Shown: one piece after another, positions 8,347-16,978 of the stretch
How positions within the stretch are numbered: position 1 is the stretch's first letter
Layout of the letters: the number at the start of each line of letters is the position of its first letter
Assembly (NCBI RefSeq): GCF_001404985.1
Contig: NZ_JRLF01000012.1
Location: forward strand, 682,001-746,000
Reading direction: 5' to 3'
Origin: Flavobacterium aquidurense
GTDB taxonomy: Bacteria > Bacteroidota > Bacteroidia > Flavobacteriales > Flavobacteriaceae
Length of the DNA stretch: 64,000 nt
Made by a program: the position numbers and the translations under genes
The notes under the pieces: model-generated
Told to the model about the DNA's origin: nothing
What the model saw: the letters and a program-made list of their open reading frames with translations, nothing else
The model's database searches: none

Positions 8347-8409
8347 TTTTTTCTTGTTTTTTCATTTGAAAAAAATTAGAATATTTACCAAAATTTAAAT
8401 AAATAAAGA

Positions 8410-8446
8410 AAAGCTGTATTTTTATATGAAATACAGCTTTTTTTTA
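8410..8446 (+). terminator. Rho-independent terminator after symporter gene
   Basis: AAAGCTGTATTT (8410-8421) pairs with AAATACAGCTTT (8429-8440) over a 7-base loop, followed by a T-run. Confidence 0.85.
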
Positions 8447-8456
8447 TTTTTAAGTG

Positions 8457-8464
8457 TATATTTG
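8457..8464 (+). promoter_or_regulatory. Probable -7 box before hybrid histidine kinase
   Basis: TATATTTG matches TAnnTTTG exactly, 18 bases before the ATG at 8482 and just after the upstream terminator. No -33 TTG found. Confidence 0.45.
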
Positions 8465-8481
8465 ATAAAATTAGCCTATTT

Positions 8482-10668
8482 ATGCCCCGAATAAGGATCT
8501 TTTTATTAATTTTTTTATTTCTGAATTGTTTTGCCAATTCGGCAATTGCGCAATCGGATTCAATGCCTGATGATAAGATCGCAAAACTTGTCAAGCAAGC
8601 CTGGAATGATTATAAGGACTCTAATTTCGAAAAATCATTAATTACTTCAAGAATTGCTCTCAATTACGCTACAGCTTCAAAAAATGATTATTTAATAGCA
8701 AAATCATACAAGATCATTGCTGGTAATTATAGCGAATTATCAGAGTTTGATAAGGCTATTTTCTTTTATAACAAAGGAGTCTACTACGCTAATAAAACAC
8801 AAAACGATTCTATTAAATACAGCCTTCATAATAATCTGGGGAATATTTATTGTTTCGAAAAAAAGCAATTTAATAAAGGAATCAATTACTATAAAAAGTC
8901 TATAGCTTATAGTTTAAAAATTAATGACATGAGCCAGGTCTATTTTACAAACGTAAATATAGCCTGGGCTTATTTTGATATTGGTAAATTTAAAGAAGGA
9001 TATCCTTATCTCAAATTTGTTGGAAATAATGTCGAAAAATATGGTGATGAATCGACAGAAATTATTGTTAATATGCTTAACGGAATGTATTCCAGTTATC
9101 TGAATGATAATGAATCAGCGAATGTGTTTTTTTTGAAAGCCATAAAATCAGGAAAAAATAGCGATGAAAAATCAGATCTTTCTTTTGCTCATTTAGAATA
9201 CTCAAAATTTTTGACGAAAATTAAAAATTACAAGGAAGCTTATGAAAACCTGTCTGCCTATAATAAAATTACAGCGGAATTATACAATGAAGAAAAACTT
9301 AAGAAAGCTTCTATTGCCGGATTTAATCTGGAATTAGATGAATATAAAAGACAAATAGATAAAATCGAGAATGAGAAAGACTCACAATATCAAAGTCTGA
9401 AAAAATCCAGAATTATTGTCATTTTGTTTGTACTGATTTCTTTAATTCTTCTTTTTCTGATTATTACTTTGGTTAAAAACATCAGATTTAAGAAAAAACA
9501 TAATTTAGAGCTTTTAAAAGCAAAAGAAATTGCAGAGGAAGCCTCTTTGCTCAAAACTCAATTTATTTCGACTATAAGCCACGAATTGCGTACTCCGCTA
9601 TATGGTGTGGTTGGTATTACAAATATGCTGCTCGAAGAACATAAAGAATTATCAAGAAGCCAGCATTTGAGCTCCCTGAAATTTTCAGCCAGATATTTGT
9701 TGTCACTGGTAAATGATATTCTTCAAATTAATAAAATTGAAGAAAATAAAGTGGTACTTGAAAATTTGACTTTTAATATTTCTGATGAAATTACAATGAT
9801 CAAGAATTCACTTTCTTTTTTGTCTCAAAAAAACAACAATAAAATTACAGTGTCAATCGATTCGGATATCCCGGAATATCTGATTGGAGATAAATTAAGG
9901 TTAGCACAGATTTTAATGAATTTAGTGAGTAATGCCTTGAAATTCACTAAAGATGGTGAAGTTGAAATTATAGTAAAATTAAATAGGATAGAGGAAAAAA
10001 TATATTTCCTGGATTTTCTTATCAAGGATAATGGCGTTGGAATTGCGATTGTAGATCAGGGTAAAATTTTTGAAAAGTTTGTTCAGGTAGGCAGAAAAGA
10101 TGAAGATTATCAGGGAACAGGATTAGGTTTGAGTATTGTAAAAAGATTGTTAGGCCTTTTTGGAAGTACAATTAGCTTAAAAAGTGATATTGGCGAAGGA
10201 ACTTCTTTTTCGTTTATTATCCCTTTTGAGCATGATCCTGAAAAAACCAAAAATATCATAGCTGAGATAGAGGTTGACTTAACATCAAGTGAGGTTTATA
10301 AAATACTGATTGTAGAGGATAATTTGATCAACCAGCTGGTAACAAAAAAAATCATCGAAAAAAACAATTATATCTGTAAAGTAGTTGATGACGGTTTTGC
10401 TGCTTTGGAAATTCTTGAGAAAGAAAATTTTGATCTTATTTTAATGGATATCAATATGCCTTTGATGAATGGATTTGAAACGACTAAACGAATTCGTCTA
10501 AAAGATATAAAAACACCAATTGTTGCTTTGACTGCTTTTGATAAAGATGAAATTACAGATGAGGCAATTTCTTCCGGAATAAATGATATCATCATTAAAC
10601 CTTTTGAACCTGTTAAGCTGTTTAAAATTATAAGTTACTTAATACAAGAAGCAAAAAACGTTGGTTAA
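8482..10668 (+). CDS. TPR-containing hybrid sensor histidine kinase/response regulator
   Basis: 728 residues. Order: signal peptide (about 1-25), periplasmic TPR-like helical repeats (about 30-290), a coiled-coil, one membrane segment (about 312-335, IIVILFVLISLILLFLIITLV region), HisKA with phospho-acceptor H367 in STISHELRTP, HATPase_c with N-box (NLVSNALKFT) and G-boxes (DNGVGI, GTGLGLSIV), and a C-terminal receiver with D656 (LMDINMP) and conserved Lys in IIKPF. It senses an unknown signal through the TPR region, then relays phosphate to its own receiver; no DNA-binding output is attached and no partner regulator lies nearby. Its stop codon overlaps that of the convergent helicase gene inside a shared hairpin. 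Confidence 0.9.
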   Translation: MPRIRIFLLIFLFLNCFANSAIAQSDSMPDDKIAKLVKQAWNDYKDSNFEKSLITSRIALNYATASKNDYLIAKSYKIIAGNYSELSEFDKAIFFYNKGVYYANKTQNDSIKYSLHNNLGNIYCFEKKQFNKGINYYKKSIAYSLKINDMSQVYFTNVNIAWAYFDIGKFKEGYPYLKFVGNNVEKYGDESTEIIVNMLNGMYSSYLNDNESANVFFLKAIKSGKNSDEKSDLSFAHLEYSKFLTKIKNYKEAYENLSAYNKITAELYNEEKLKKASIAGFNLELDEYKRQIDKIENEKDSQYQSLKKSRIIVILFVLISLILLFLIITLVKNIRFKKKHNLELLKAKEIAEEASLLKTQFISTISHELRTPLYGVVGITNMLLEEHKELSRSQHLSSLKFSARYLLSLVNDILQINKIEENKVVLENLTFNISDEITMIKNSLSFLSQKNNNKITVSIDSDIPEYLIGDKLRLAQILMNLVSNALKFTKDGEVEIIVKLNRIEEKIYFLDFLIKDNGVGIAIVDQGKIFEKFVQVGRKDEDYQGTGLGLSIVKRLLGLFGSTISLKSDIGEGTSFSFIIPFEHDPEKTKNIIAEIEVDLTSSEVYKILIVEDNLINQLVTKKIIEKNNYICKVVDDGFAALEILEKENFDLILMDINMPLMNGFETTKRIRLKDIKTPIVALTAFDKDEITDEAISSGINDIIIKPFEPVKLFKIISYLIQEAKNVG

Positions 10669-10682
10669 TACCAACGTTTTTT
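10653..10682. terminator. Bidirectional terminator containing both stop codons
   Basis: A perfect 13-bp stem, AAAAAACGTTGGT (10653-10665) with ACCAACGTTTTTT (10670-10682), has a TAAT loop. The kinase stop is TAA at 10666-10668; the helicase stop on the minus strand is 10665-10667. Both genes' last codons are therefore in the stem, and both strands end in a U-run. Confidence 0.85.
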
Positions 10683-11915
10683 ATTTTGCTTAGAAGCATT
10701 TGATTTTCTTGATTTGTGAGCTCCTCCGCTTCGGTTTGAGTTTTTAGGTTTCTCTTCCGTTGCTTCAGGACTTCCTGCGTGCCATTGATAAGGATGGTCT
10801 GTAATGGTTTTTACATCTACTTTTATCAATTTCTGAATGTCTTTCCAGTACGGATGTTCGTCTTTACTGCAAAATGAAATTGCGATTCCGCCATTTCCGG
10901 CACGACCTGTTCGCCCAATTCTGTGCACGTAGGTTTCCGGTATATTTGGTAAATCAAAATTGATTACAAATGGCAATTGATCAATATCAATTCCTCTTGC
11001 TGCAATATCTGTTGCGACAAGAACACCAACTTCTTTATTTTTAAATGCATCTAAAACGCGTTGTCTTGCATTTTGTGATTTATCACCGTGAATTGCTTCA
11101 GCAGGAATATCTTTTTTACGCAATGCTTTTACAACATTATCAGCTCCGTGTTTGGTTCTTGAGAAAACCAATACGTTTGATAAATCCTCATTTTTTATAA
11201 GATGATATAATAAATTTCTTTTTTCTGTTTTCTCAACAAAATAAACGCGTTGTTCTACGTTTTCTGCAGTTGAGGAAACCGGAGAAACTTCAACCTTTGC
11301 AGGATCCTGCAAAAACATTTCGGCTAATTCGCGAATTGCAATTGGCATTGTTGCAGAGAACAGTAAAGTTTGTCTGTTTTTAGGCGTTAGTTTTACGATC
11401 TTTTTTACATCGTTTATAAAACCCATATCCAGCATTTGATCTGCTTCGTCTAAAACCAAAGTGTGCAAATGATCGAGATCAAGAAAACCTTGTTTTTGTA
11501 AATCAAGCAATCTTCCTGGTGTTGCTACCAAGATATCAACTCCGTTTTTCAGCGTATCTACTTGTGGATTTTGTGAAACTCCACCAAAAATTGTCAATTG
11601 GGTTAAGTTCGTGTACTTTGCATAAGTATCAAAACTTTGTCCAATCTGAACTGCTAGTTCACGTGTTGGAGTAACTATTAGGGCACGAATTACTTTGGCT
11701 TTTTTTGATGAACCTACAATTCGGTGTAATTGATGTATGATTGGGATTGCAAATGCAGCAGTTTTTCCTGTACCTGTCTGGGCACAACCAATTAAATCCC
11801 TTCCTGCTAAAACAATCGGAATAGATTGTTCCTGAATAGGAGTGGGGTTTAGGTAGCCTTCTTCAAATACGGCTTTTTGTATACTTTTTGAAAGGGATAA
11901 ATCTTCGAATAACAT
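10665..11915 (-). CDS. DEAD-box RNA helicase, RhlE-like
   Basis: 416 residues. All DEAD-box motifs are intact: Q-motif (TPIQEQSIPIVLAGRD), Walker A AQTGTGKT, PTRELA, GG, TPGRL, DEAD (LDEADQMLDMG), SAT, and the C-terminal helicase motifs ATDIAARGIDI and HRIGRTGRAG. The short basic tail (NRSGGAHKSRKSNASKQNKKRW) is typical of RhlE-type proteins and probably binds RNA. Likely roles are ribosome maturation or cold adaptation; Bacteroidota carry several paralogues, so no precise role is given. It overlaps the kinase gene by 4 bases at the 3' end. The region 11916-12047 upstream has no gene. Confidence 0.92.
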   Translation of the reverse strand: MLFEDLSLSKSIQKAVFEEGYLNPTPIQEQSIPIVLAGRDLIGCAQTGTGKTAAFAIPIIHQLHRIVGSSKKAKVIRALIVTPTRELAVQIGQSFDTYAKYTNLTQLTIFGGVSQNPQVDTLKNGVDILVATPGRLLDLQKQGFLDLDHLHTLVLDEADQMLDMGFINDVKKIVKLTPKNRQTLLFSATMPIAIRELAEMFLQDPAKVEVSPVSSTAENVEQRVYFVEKTEKRNLLYHLIKNEDLSNVLVFSRTKHGADNVVKALRKKDIPAEAIHGDKSQNARQRVLDAFKNKEVGVLVATDIAARGIDIDQLPFVINFDLPNIPETYVHRIGRTGRAGNGGIAISFCSKDEHPYWKDIQKLIKVDVKTITDHPYQWHAGSPEATEEKPKNSNRSGGAHKSRKSNASKQNKKRWY

Positions 11916-12047
11916 ATCTTAGGTATTAAGAATTTAGTTTTAATTACTAAAATTCTGTGCAAAGATAGGTTTATTCGACCAATCGTTTATTTGATTCTTG
12001 TTTTATTTGCCAAATGAGCTAATTTTCAGCCATTCAACTTTTAATAA

Positions 12048-13085
12048 TTATTCTTTTTCATTATTAGCCTTGATAAAATCAGTCACTAAATAGCCAATTA
12101 ATTTACCAATTAAATTGTTATTTGGAGAATCTGCTAAATCGGGCGCTCCTTCGCAAATGTGTAAATATGCAGCATTTCTGTGTTGCCCGAAGAAGGAAAC
12201 AAACTGACGTAATTCTTCGACTGAAAATCCGCTGATAGTCATGGCGCTGCTCGCAATATTAGGAATTGCATCCAGATCGATTTCAATACCAAAAGAATCT
12301 GTTTTTATAAATTCAAGTGCTAAAGCCATCTCCCTGTTAAAATCTTTTTCCTTTCGGATGTTGACACTGTCATAAGTATTGTATCGAACTCTGTCTTCTA
12401 ATTTTTTTATGATATCCAGAACACTTTTTGATGTGTAGTTTTCATGCAGGCCAAAAATGAAGTATTTTTTTAAGAAACCTTCTTCGTAAGCATATGAAAA
12501 ACCGTTCCCGCTATGGCGGCCTTCAAGAATCCTGAAATCAGAATGGGCATCAAAATTAATAGCGTTTATAGGTTTTCCTTTGGCTAAAGCCGAACCTTTT
12601 ATATTTCCGTAAGCATTGTTATGACCTCCGCCAATAATAATTGGTGTTTTCCCTGCTTTTATGATATTAAATATAATATGTGAAACTTCTTTGTCAATTT
12701 TTTCGACAAGCTGACTTAATTTTGACCGATCATCAATATCATTAAAATCAAGATTTTCGACATCACGCATTTCTTCCGCAACATTAATTTGTCCTAAAAC
12801 AATAATCTGACTTCCTTTAGAAAAACGATTGTGCTGAATGTTGGCAATACTTTTTATGGCACTTTCCCATGCTGATGCTGCGCCGGGTCTTCCGTAATTT
12901 GCGCGCACACCAATATCTTCCGGAATTCCCAGGAGTACATATTTAGCTTCACTTTCTTTCAAAAAGTTAATTTTATCAGCTCCTTTCGGAATGATAATCA
13001 TCTTTTCGCCAAACTTTATTTCACCGCTTCGATGATTTGTGACTTTTGCTAAATCATTAATAGTAAAAGGGATTAATTTCTCCAT
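12048..13085 (-). CDS. hutG: Formimidoylglutamase-like arginase-family hydrolase
   Basis: 345 residues, ureohydrolase fold. The binuclear manganese motifs are seen: GGGHNNAYGN, DAHSDFR and EIDLDAIP, matching the family's GGxH, DAHxD and SxDxD-type motifs. Formimidoylglutamase cleaves N-formimidoyl-L-glutamate to glutamate and formamide, the last step of one histidine degradation route. Assignment rests on the length, these motifs and the presence of hutI 1.2 kb away on the same strand. Arginase or agmatinase activity is the main alternative. hutH and hutU are not in the window. It starts at the ATG at 13085; the divergent gene begins at 13184. Confidence 0.75.
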   Translation of the reverse strand: MEKLIPFTINDLAKVTNHRSGEIKFGEKMIIIPKGADKINFLKESEAKYVLLGIPEDIGVRANYGRPGAASAWESAIKSIANIQHNRFSKGSQIIVLGQINVAEEMRDVENLDFNDIDDRSKLSQLVEKIDKEVSHIIFNIIKAGKTPIIIGGGHNNAYGNIKGSALAKGKPINAINFDAHSDFRILEGRHSGNGFSYAYEEGFLKKYFIFGLHENYTSKSVLDIIKKLEDRVRYNTYDSVNIRKEKDFNREMALALEFIKTDSFGIEIDLDAIPNIASSAMTISGFSVEELRQFVSFFGQHRNAAYLHICEGAPDLADSPNNNLIGKLIGYLVTDFIKANNEKE

Positions 13086-13183
13086 GAAAAAATTTTATTT
13101 TCCAAAAATAATATAATTGTATTAACTTACGTTATTACCTTATATTAATTCTTAAATTTGTTTTAAAGAAAATTTTTTTAAAT

Positions 13184-14062
13184 ATGGAAAACCCAAAGAA
13201 CAACAACTCAAGTCTAAAAGCGGTAATCGCAGTTTTAGCAGTCCTACTTATTGGTAGCTTAGTGTATATTTTTAAATTATCGTCTGATACTGATACAGTT
13301 AAGACTGAACTTACAACCACAATGACAGAGAAAGATTCTGTTATGAAAGATTTGCAAGAGTTAAAAGCGACTTATGATGCTGCAATTGCTGAAAATACTT
13401 CTATGTCTGATGAATTAATTCAGGAAAGAGATAAAGTAGTAGCTTTAATGGATGATTTGAATAAATCGAAAGGTGATGTATCTAAATACAGATCACAAGT
13501 TCAGGCAATGCAAGGAAAAATGAAGACTTTGGTTGCTGAAAACGATGAATTGAAAAAGCAAAACGGTACTTTAACAGTTCAAAGAGATAGTACAATTGTA
13601 GTTTTAGGTGAATCTAAAAAGTATAATGAAGTATTAGTTGGTCAAAACGAAGAATTGGCTAAAACTGTTGAAAAAGGAGCTAAATTATCAGTTCTGAATA
13701 CTAAAACAGCTGCTTATAAATTAAAAAGCTCAGGAAAACAAATTGAAACTGATAAAGCAAGCCGTGCTGATGTTTTGAAAGTTAGTTTTACAATTGCTGA
13801 AAACCAAATTGCTAAATCAGGGGATAAAACCTATTATGTACAGGTTATCGATTCTAAAAACAATGTTTTAGGAGAGAAGAAAACAGAAAGTTTTGGTGAT
13901 AACACTTTAACTTACAGTTTTAAAACAACTGTTAAATATGAAAATAAAACAGTAAATGTTAGTGAAGATTTACCGGGTAAAGATTTTGCTAAAGGTGCTT
14001 ATTTTATCAATGTTTTTGATAATGATGAATTAGTTTCTAAAACTAGTTTTAACTTAAGATAA
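13184..14062 (+). CDS. Membrane-anchored coiled-coil protein, function unknown
   Basis: 292 residues. One N-terminal membrane segment (about 13-30, AVIAVLAVLLIGSLVYIFKL) is followed by a long coiled coil (about 35-165) rich in Glu, Lys and Leu, then a beta-rich C-terminal domain (about 175-292) beginning near KTAAYKLKSSGKQIETDK and ending in strands such as YFINVFDNDELVSKTSFNL. Homologues in Flavobacteria are, I believe, sometimes labelled chromosome-partitioning or ParA-like, but no Walker motif exists, so that label is not supported. The protein probably sits in the inner membrane with the coiled coil in the periplasm. Its gene is isolated between minus-strand hut genes and ends at a strong terminator. 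Confidence 0.75.
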   Translation: MENPKNNNSSLKAVIAVLAVLLIGSLVYIFKLSSDTDTVKTELTTTMTEKDSVMKDLQELKATYDAAIAENTSMSDELIQERDKVVALMDDLNKSKGDVSKYRSQVQAMQGKMKTLVAENDELKKQNGTLTVQRDSTIVVLGESKKYNEVLVGQNEELAKTVEKGAKLSVLNTKTAAYKLKSSGKQIETDKASRADVLKVSFTIAENQIAKSGDKTYYVQVIDSKNNVLGEKKTESFGDNTLTYSFKTTVKYENKTVNVSEDLPGKDFAKGAYFINVFDNDELVSKTSFNLR

Positions 14063-14100
14063 CACCAAGTCGTTTTAGGCAATAATACCACTAAAATATT

Positions 14101-14135
14101 AAAGGTCTGTGAAGTTTTTCACAGACCTTTTTTTA
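14101..14135 (+). terminator. Rho-independent terminator
   Basis: AAAGGTCTGTGAA (14101-14113) pairs perfectly with TTCACAGACCTTT (14118-14130), loop GTTT, tail TTTTA. It ends the coiled-coil gene. Confidence 0.88.
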
Positions 14136-14241
14136 TGGCATAATGCGAATCATGGGTTGAGCTCTGCCTTTAGGTATTCAATATTGGTAGAGAACAGTAT
14201 AGTGGATGAATTACAGTGCTGTAAGTATGCAATAATTAATT

Positions 14242-15480
14242 TTATTTTAAAATTTCACCTTCAATAAAGACGCTTTCAATCAAATTGCTTCCAAAAGCGT
14301 ATGGAATCTGGTAATAAGATGAAATTGGTTTTGTGAGGATCAGGTTGGCTTTTTTACCTTTTGTGATGCTTCCGTGGGTTTCTGAGATTCCCATTGCATA
14401 GGCGCCGTTTATAGTTGCTGCGTTTATGGCTTCTTCAGGAGTCATTTTCATTTTGATACAAGCTGTTGCAACGACAAAGTTCATGTTTCCGGATGGAGTA
14501 GAGCCTGGATTAAAATCTGTTGCTAATGCTAACGGAAGTCCCGCTTTTATCATTTCACGGGCAGGAGTATATGGAATACTTAAAAAATAAGAACATGAAG
14601 GTAATGCTACAGGCATTGTTTCTGTGTTTTTTAAAGCTTCGATATCTTCCGCTTTCATAATTTCAAGATGATCAACAGAAAGGGCTTTATATTTAATTCC
14701 GGCTTGTATTCCTCCAATAGAATTAAACTGATTAACGTGAATTTTTGGACTTAAACCGGATTCTATTCCAGCCTGCATAATTTTTTCGGTTTCTTCTACA
14801 GAAAAATATCCTGTTTCACAAAATACGTCAACATAGTCTGCTAAATTGTTTTGAGCAATTTCAGGAATCATTTGATTTATAATTTCATCTATATAACCAC
14901 TTTTATTGTCTTTATAGTGCAACGGAAAAGCATGTGCGCCCAGAAAAGTAGCTTTTATGGTAATTGGGTAATTTTGATCCAGTTTTTTTATAACACGAAG
15001 CATTTTCATTTCGCCTTCGATTGTTAATCCGTAACCGGATTTAATTTCTACAGCTCCGGTTCCTAAATGCATGACTTCTTCTAGACGAACTTTTGATTGT
15101 TCATAAATTTCATCTTCTGTAGTTTCATTGAGTTTTTTAGCCGAATTTAATATTCCGCCACCACGATTGGCAATTTCCTCATAAGTAAATCCGTTGATCC
15201 TGTCTACAAATTCCTGTTCGCGATTGCCGGCATATACAATGTGTGTATGACTGTCACACCAGGATGGTAAAACAATTTTACCGGTTGCATCAATAACCTT
15301 GTCAGCTTTAATTTCTGGAAGATTTTCCATCGAACCAAAATCATGAATCAAATTGTCTTTTAGAATTAAAAAAGCATTTTTTATAGTAGGAAGAATTGCC
15401 ATTTCAGGACCTGAAACTTTAGAAACAGAAGTTTCGCGAACCTGAAGCAGTTCTTTTATGTTTGTAATTAATGTTGTCAT
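14242..15480 (-). CDS. hutI: Imidazolonepropionase
   Basis: 412 residues from the chosen ATG at 15480 (MTTLITNIKELL); an in-frame extension to 15504 lacks conservation-like sequence and was rejected. It hydrolyses imidazolone-5-propionate to N-formimidoyl-L-glutamate, third step of histidine degradation. Amidohydrolase fold with the metal motif DSHTHIVYAG, then KSGYGL, GAHAFP, SVDHLE and ATDFNPGS, all family-typical. Cytoplasmic. The hutG-like gene lies 1.2 kb further on the same strand, separated by an opposite-strand gene, so the hut genes here are near each other but not one operon. Confidence 0.95.
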   Translation of the reverse strand: MTTLITNIKELLQVRETSVSKVSGPEMAILPTIKNAFLILKDNLIHDFGSMENLPEIKADKVIDATGKIVLPSWCDSHTHIVYAGNREQEFVDRINGFTYEEIANRGGGILNSAKKLNETTEDEIYEQSKVRLEEVMHLGTGAVEIKSGYGLTIEGEMKMLRVIKKLDQNYPITIKATFLGAHAFPLHYKDNKSGYIDEIINQMIPEIAQNNLADYVDVFCETGYFSVEETEKIMQAGIESGLSPKIHVNQFNSIGGIQAGIKYKALSVDHLEIMKAEDIEALKNTETMPVALPSCSYFLSIPYTPAREMIKAGLPLALATDFNPGSTPSGNMNFVVATACIKMKMTPEEAINAATINGAYAMGISETHGSITKGKKANLILTKPISSYYQIPYAFGSNLIESVFIEGEILK

Positions 15481-15497
15481 TGTTGATATTGTTATAA

Positions 15498-15556
15498 AAC
15501 ACAAATTTCACAAATTATCACGAACTAATCCGTGAAATCTGTGAAATTCGTGTTTT
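15498..15556. repeat. Imperfect inverted repeat between cyclase and hutI genes
   Basis: ACACAAATTTCACAAATTATC and its near reverse complement (GTGAAATCTGTGAAATTCGT) form an imperfect stem of about 25 bp with a 7-base loop. This phrase is a recurrent Flavobacterium spacer repeat. On the minus strand it could act as a terminator or stabilising hairpin for the upstream cyclase transcript. Confidence 0.5.
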
Positions 15557-15572
15557 TGTTTTTTTTGTATTT

Positions 15573-16625
15573 TTATTCTGAAACCGTAATTTCGAACATT
15601 TTGCTCCAGTTTTTACCAGTTACAAAAATGGTTTTGGTTTTAGAATTGTATGCGATTCCATTTAAAACATCATCAGTTGTAATATCATTCATGGATTTAC
15701 GTAGCTCTGACAGATTTAAAATTCCTTCAACTGCTCCATTTGCTGGATTTACGACAGCAATAGCATCTTTAAACCAAACATTGGTATAGATTTTTCCGTT
15801 AATCCATTCCAGTTCATTGATAGATTTAATTTTTGAAGCCCCTGAATAAACATTAATATAATCAACCATTTTTTGAGTTTGCGGATCTACTTTCCAAATT
15901 TTTTCAGTTCCGTCAGTTTGATAAATATGTTTTCCATCATTTGTCATTCCCCAGCCTTCAATATCTTTTTCAAAATCAAAGGTTTTTTCCAGTTTTAATG
16001 TTTTTGCATTATAGATAAAGCCTTTTTTGTTTTTATAAGTCAGTTGAAACAATTTGCCATTTATAAAGGTGATTCCTTCTCCAAAATATTGTTTGTCAAG
16101 ATCAATTTGTTTGAAAATTTTTCCTGTTTTATAATCATATTTTTTTATAAATGAAGCGCCTTCTTGTCCGGTACTTTCGTATAAAGTATCATTGTAAAAT
16201 TCAAAACCTTCTGTAAAAGATTTTTTATCGTGAGCATATGTATTGACAACTTTATACTTTAATAATTTTGGTTCTATATTCGAAACTAATTCGATTCGTT
16301 TGGTAGCATCAGATGAATCAGATCCAAAATAAACTGTAGCTTTTATATATTGATATCCTAGTCTTTGATCTTTTAATGCAAAATTAAATTTTTCAGCACC
16401 TTTTATGCTTCCCACTTTTTTATCGTTAACGAAGTAAACAATGCTGTCGATTTCTTTCGAATTAGGGTTTAAAATTCCAATAGAAACTGCTTTTTCTTGT
16501 GTAAAATGTGCCGGAAAAGCAGAATCATCGATAGTAAACAAAGAATTTTCACCTTTTTTTGTATCTCCACATCCAATTAATGTGATTCCTAATAAAATGA
16601 CAGTTAGGAAGTTATATTTTTTCAT
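15573..16625 (-). CDS. Glutaminyl-peptide cyclotransferase-like lipoprotein
   Basis: 350 residues from the ATG at 16625, which begins a signal peptide ending in lipobox LIGC19; an upstream in-frame extension to 16769 runs through the SRP RNA gene and is rejected. The C-terminal 250 residues match the plant/bacterial-type glutamine cyclotransferase family, a five-bladed propeller: HDKKSFTEGFEFYND, YESTGQEGASFI, FGEGITF, EGWGMTNDGKHIY, ELEWINGKIY and NDVLNGIAY-like segments. The enzyme forms pyroglutamate at protein N-termini. In Bacteroidota many exported proteins begin with Gln after signal cleavage, so this is a plausible periplasmic maturation enzyme. Residues 30-110 form an extra N-terminal beta domain. 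Confidence 0.85.
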   Translation of the reverse strand: MKKYNFLTVILLGITLIGCGDTKKGENSLFTIDDSAFPAHFTQEKAVSIGILNPNSKEIDSIVYFVNDKKVGSIKGAEKFNFALKDQRLGYQYIKATVYFGSDSSDATKRIELVSNIEPKLLKYKVVNTYAHDKKSFTEGFEFYNDTLYESTGQEGASFIKKYDYKTGKIFKQIDLDKQYFGEGITFINGKLFQLTYKNKKGFIYNAKTLKLEKTFDFEKDIEGWGMTNDGKHIYQTDGTEKIWKVDPQTQKMVDYINVYSGASKIKSINELEWINGKIYTNVWFKDAIAVVNPANGAVEGILNLSELRKSMNDITTDDVLNGIAYNSKTKTIFVTGKNWSKMFEITVSE

Positions 16626-16680
16626 AGTTAAAAATTTGAATAAGCCAATATACGACGATATTTTTATAGCAACAAAGGTC

Positions 16681-16710
16681 TTGCAAAAATATAAAAAGAT
16701 TGTATATTTG
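16681..16710 (+). promoter_or_regulatory. Promoter of SRP RNA gene
   Basis: -33 TTG (16681-16683) and -7 TATATTTG (16703-16710), 19 bases apart, match the Bacteroidota sigma factor consensus TTG-N19-TAnnTTTG. The RNA starts a few bases after the -7 box. Confidence 0.75.
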
Positions 16711-16712
16711 CA

Positions 16713-16812
16713 CCGGCAAGTCCTACACGACCAGCTCCTGCAGACTCCCCCAGGATGGGAACATAGCAAGGGTACGTGGTTGAGCGGTGCGATGTAGGTC
16801 GCTTGCCATTTT
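16713..16812 (+). ncRNA. ffs: Signal recognition particle RNA (small, 4.5S type)
   Basis: About 95-100 nt. The ends pair (GGCAAG 16715-16720 with CTTGCC 16802-16807), and further stems continue inward (CCTACA with TGTAGG; CGACC with GGTTG-like). The apical half contains CCCCCAGGATGGGAACATAG followed by CAAGGGTA, the conserved Ffh-binding internal loop as found in Bacteroidota. A consensus promoter lies directly before it and a T-run directly after the closing stem. It pairs with Ffh to target membrane proteins. Confidence 0.88.
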
Positions 16813-16817
16813 TTTAT

Positions 16818-16842
16818 TCCCGATGTTTCGGGATTTTTTTTT
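16818..16842 (+). terminator. Terminator after SRP RNA
   Basis: TCCCGA (16818-16823) pairs with TCGGGA (16828-16833), followed by a run of T residues. Confidence 0.65.
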
Positions 16843-16978
16843 AGAATTAATTTAAAAGTAGTCTTCCTTATGGAGGATTTTTTTATTTTTGGAACTTCGT
16901 AAAGTTAAAAGTGATTGGTAGGAGGTTGAAAATTTTCCTCAATAACCAACTCATAACTCAAAACTCATAACTGTCACA

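Noticed and set aside
16626..16769. N-terminal extension of the glutaminyl cyclase frame
   Set aside because: It would run through the promoter and body of the SRP RNA gene; the signal peptide begins at 16625.
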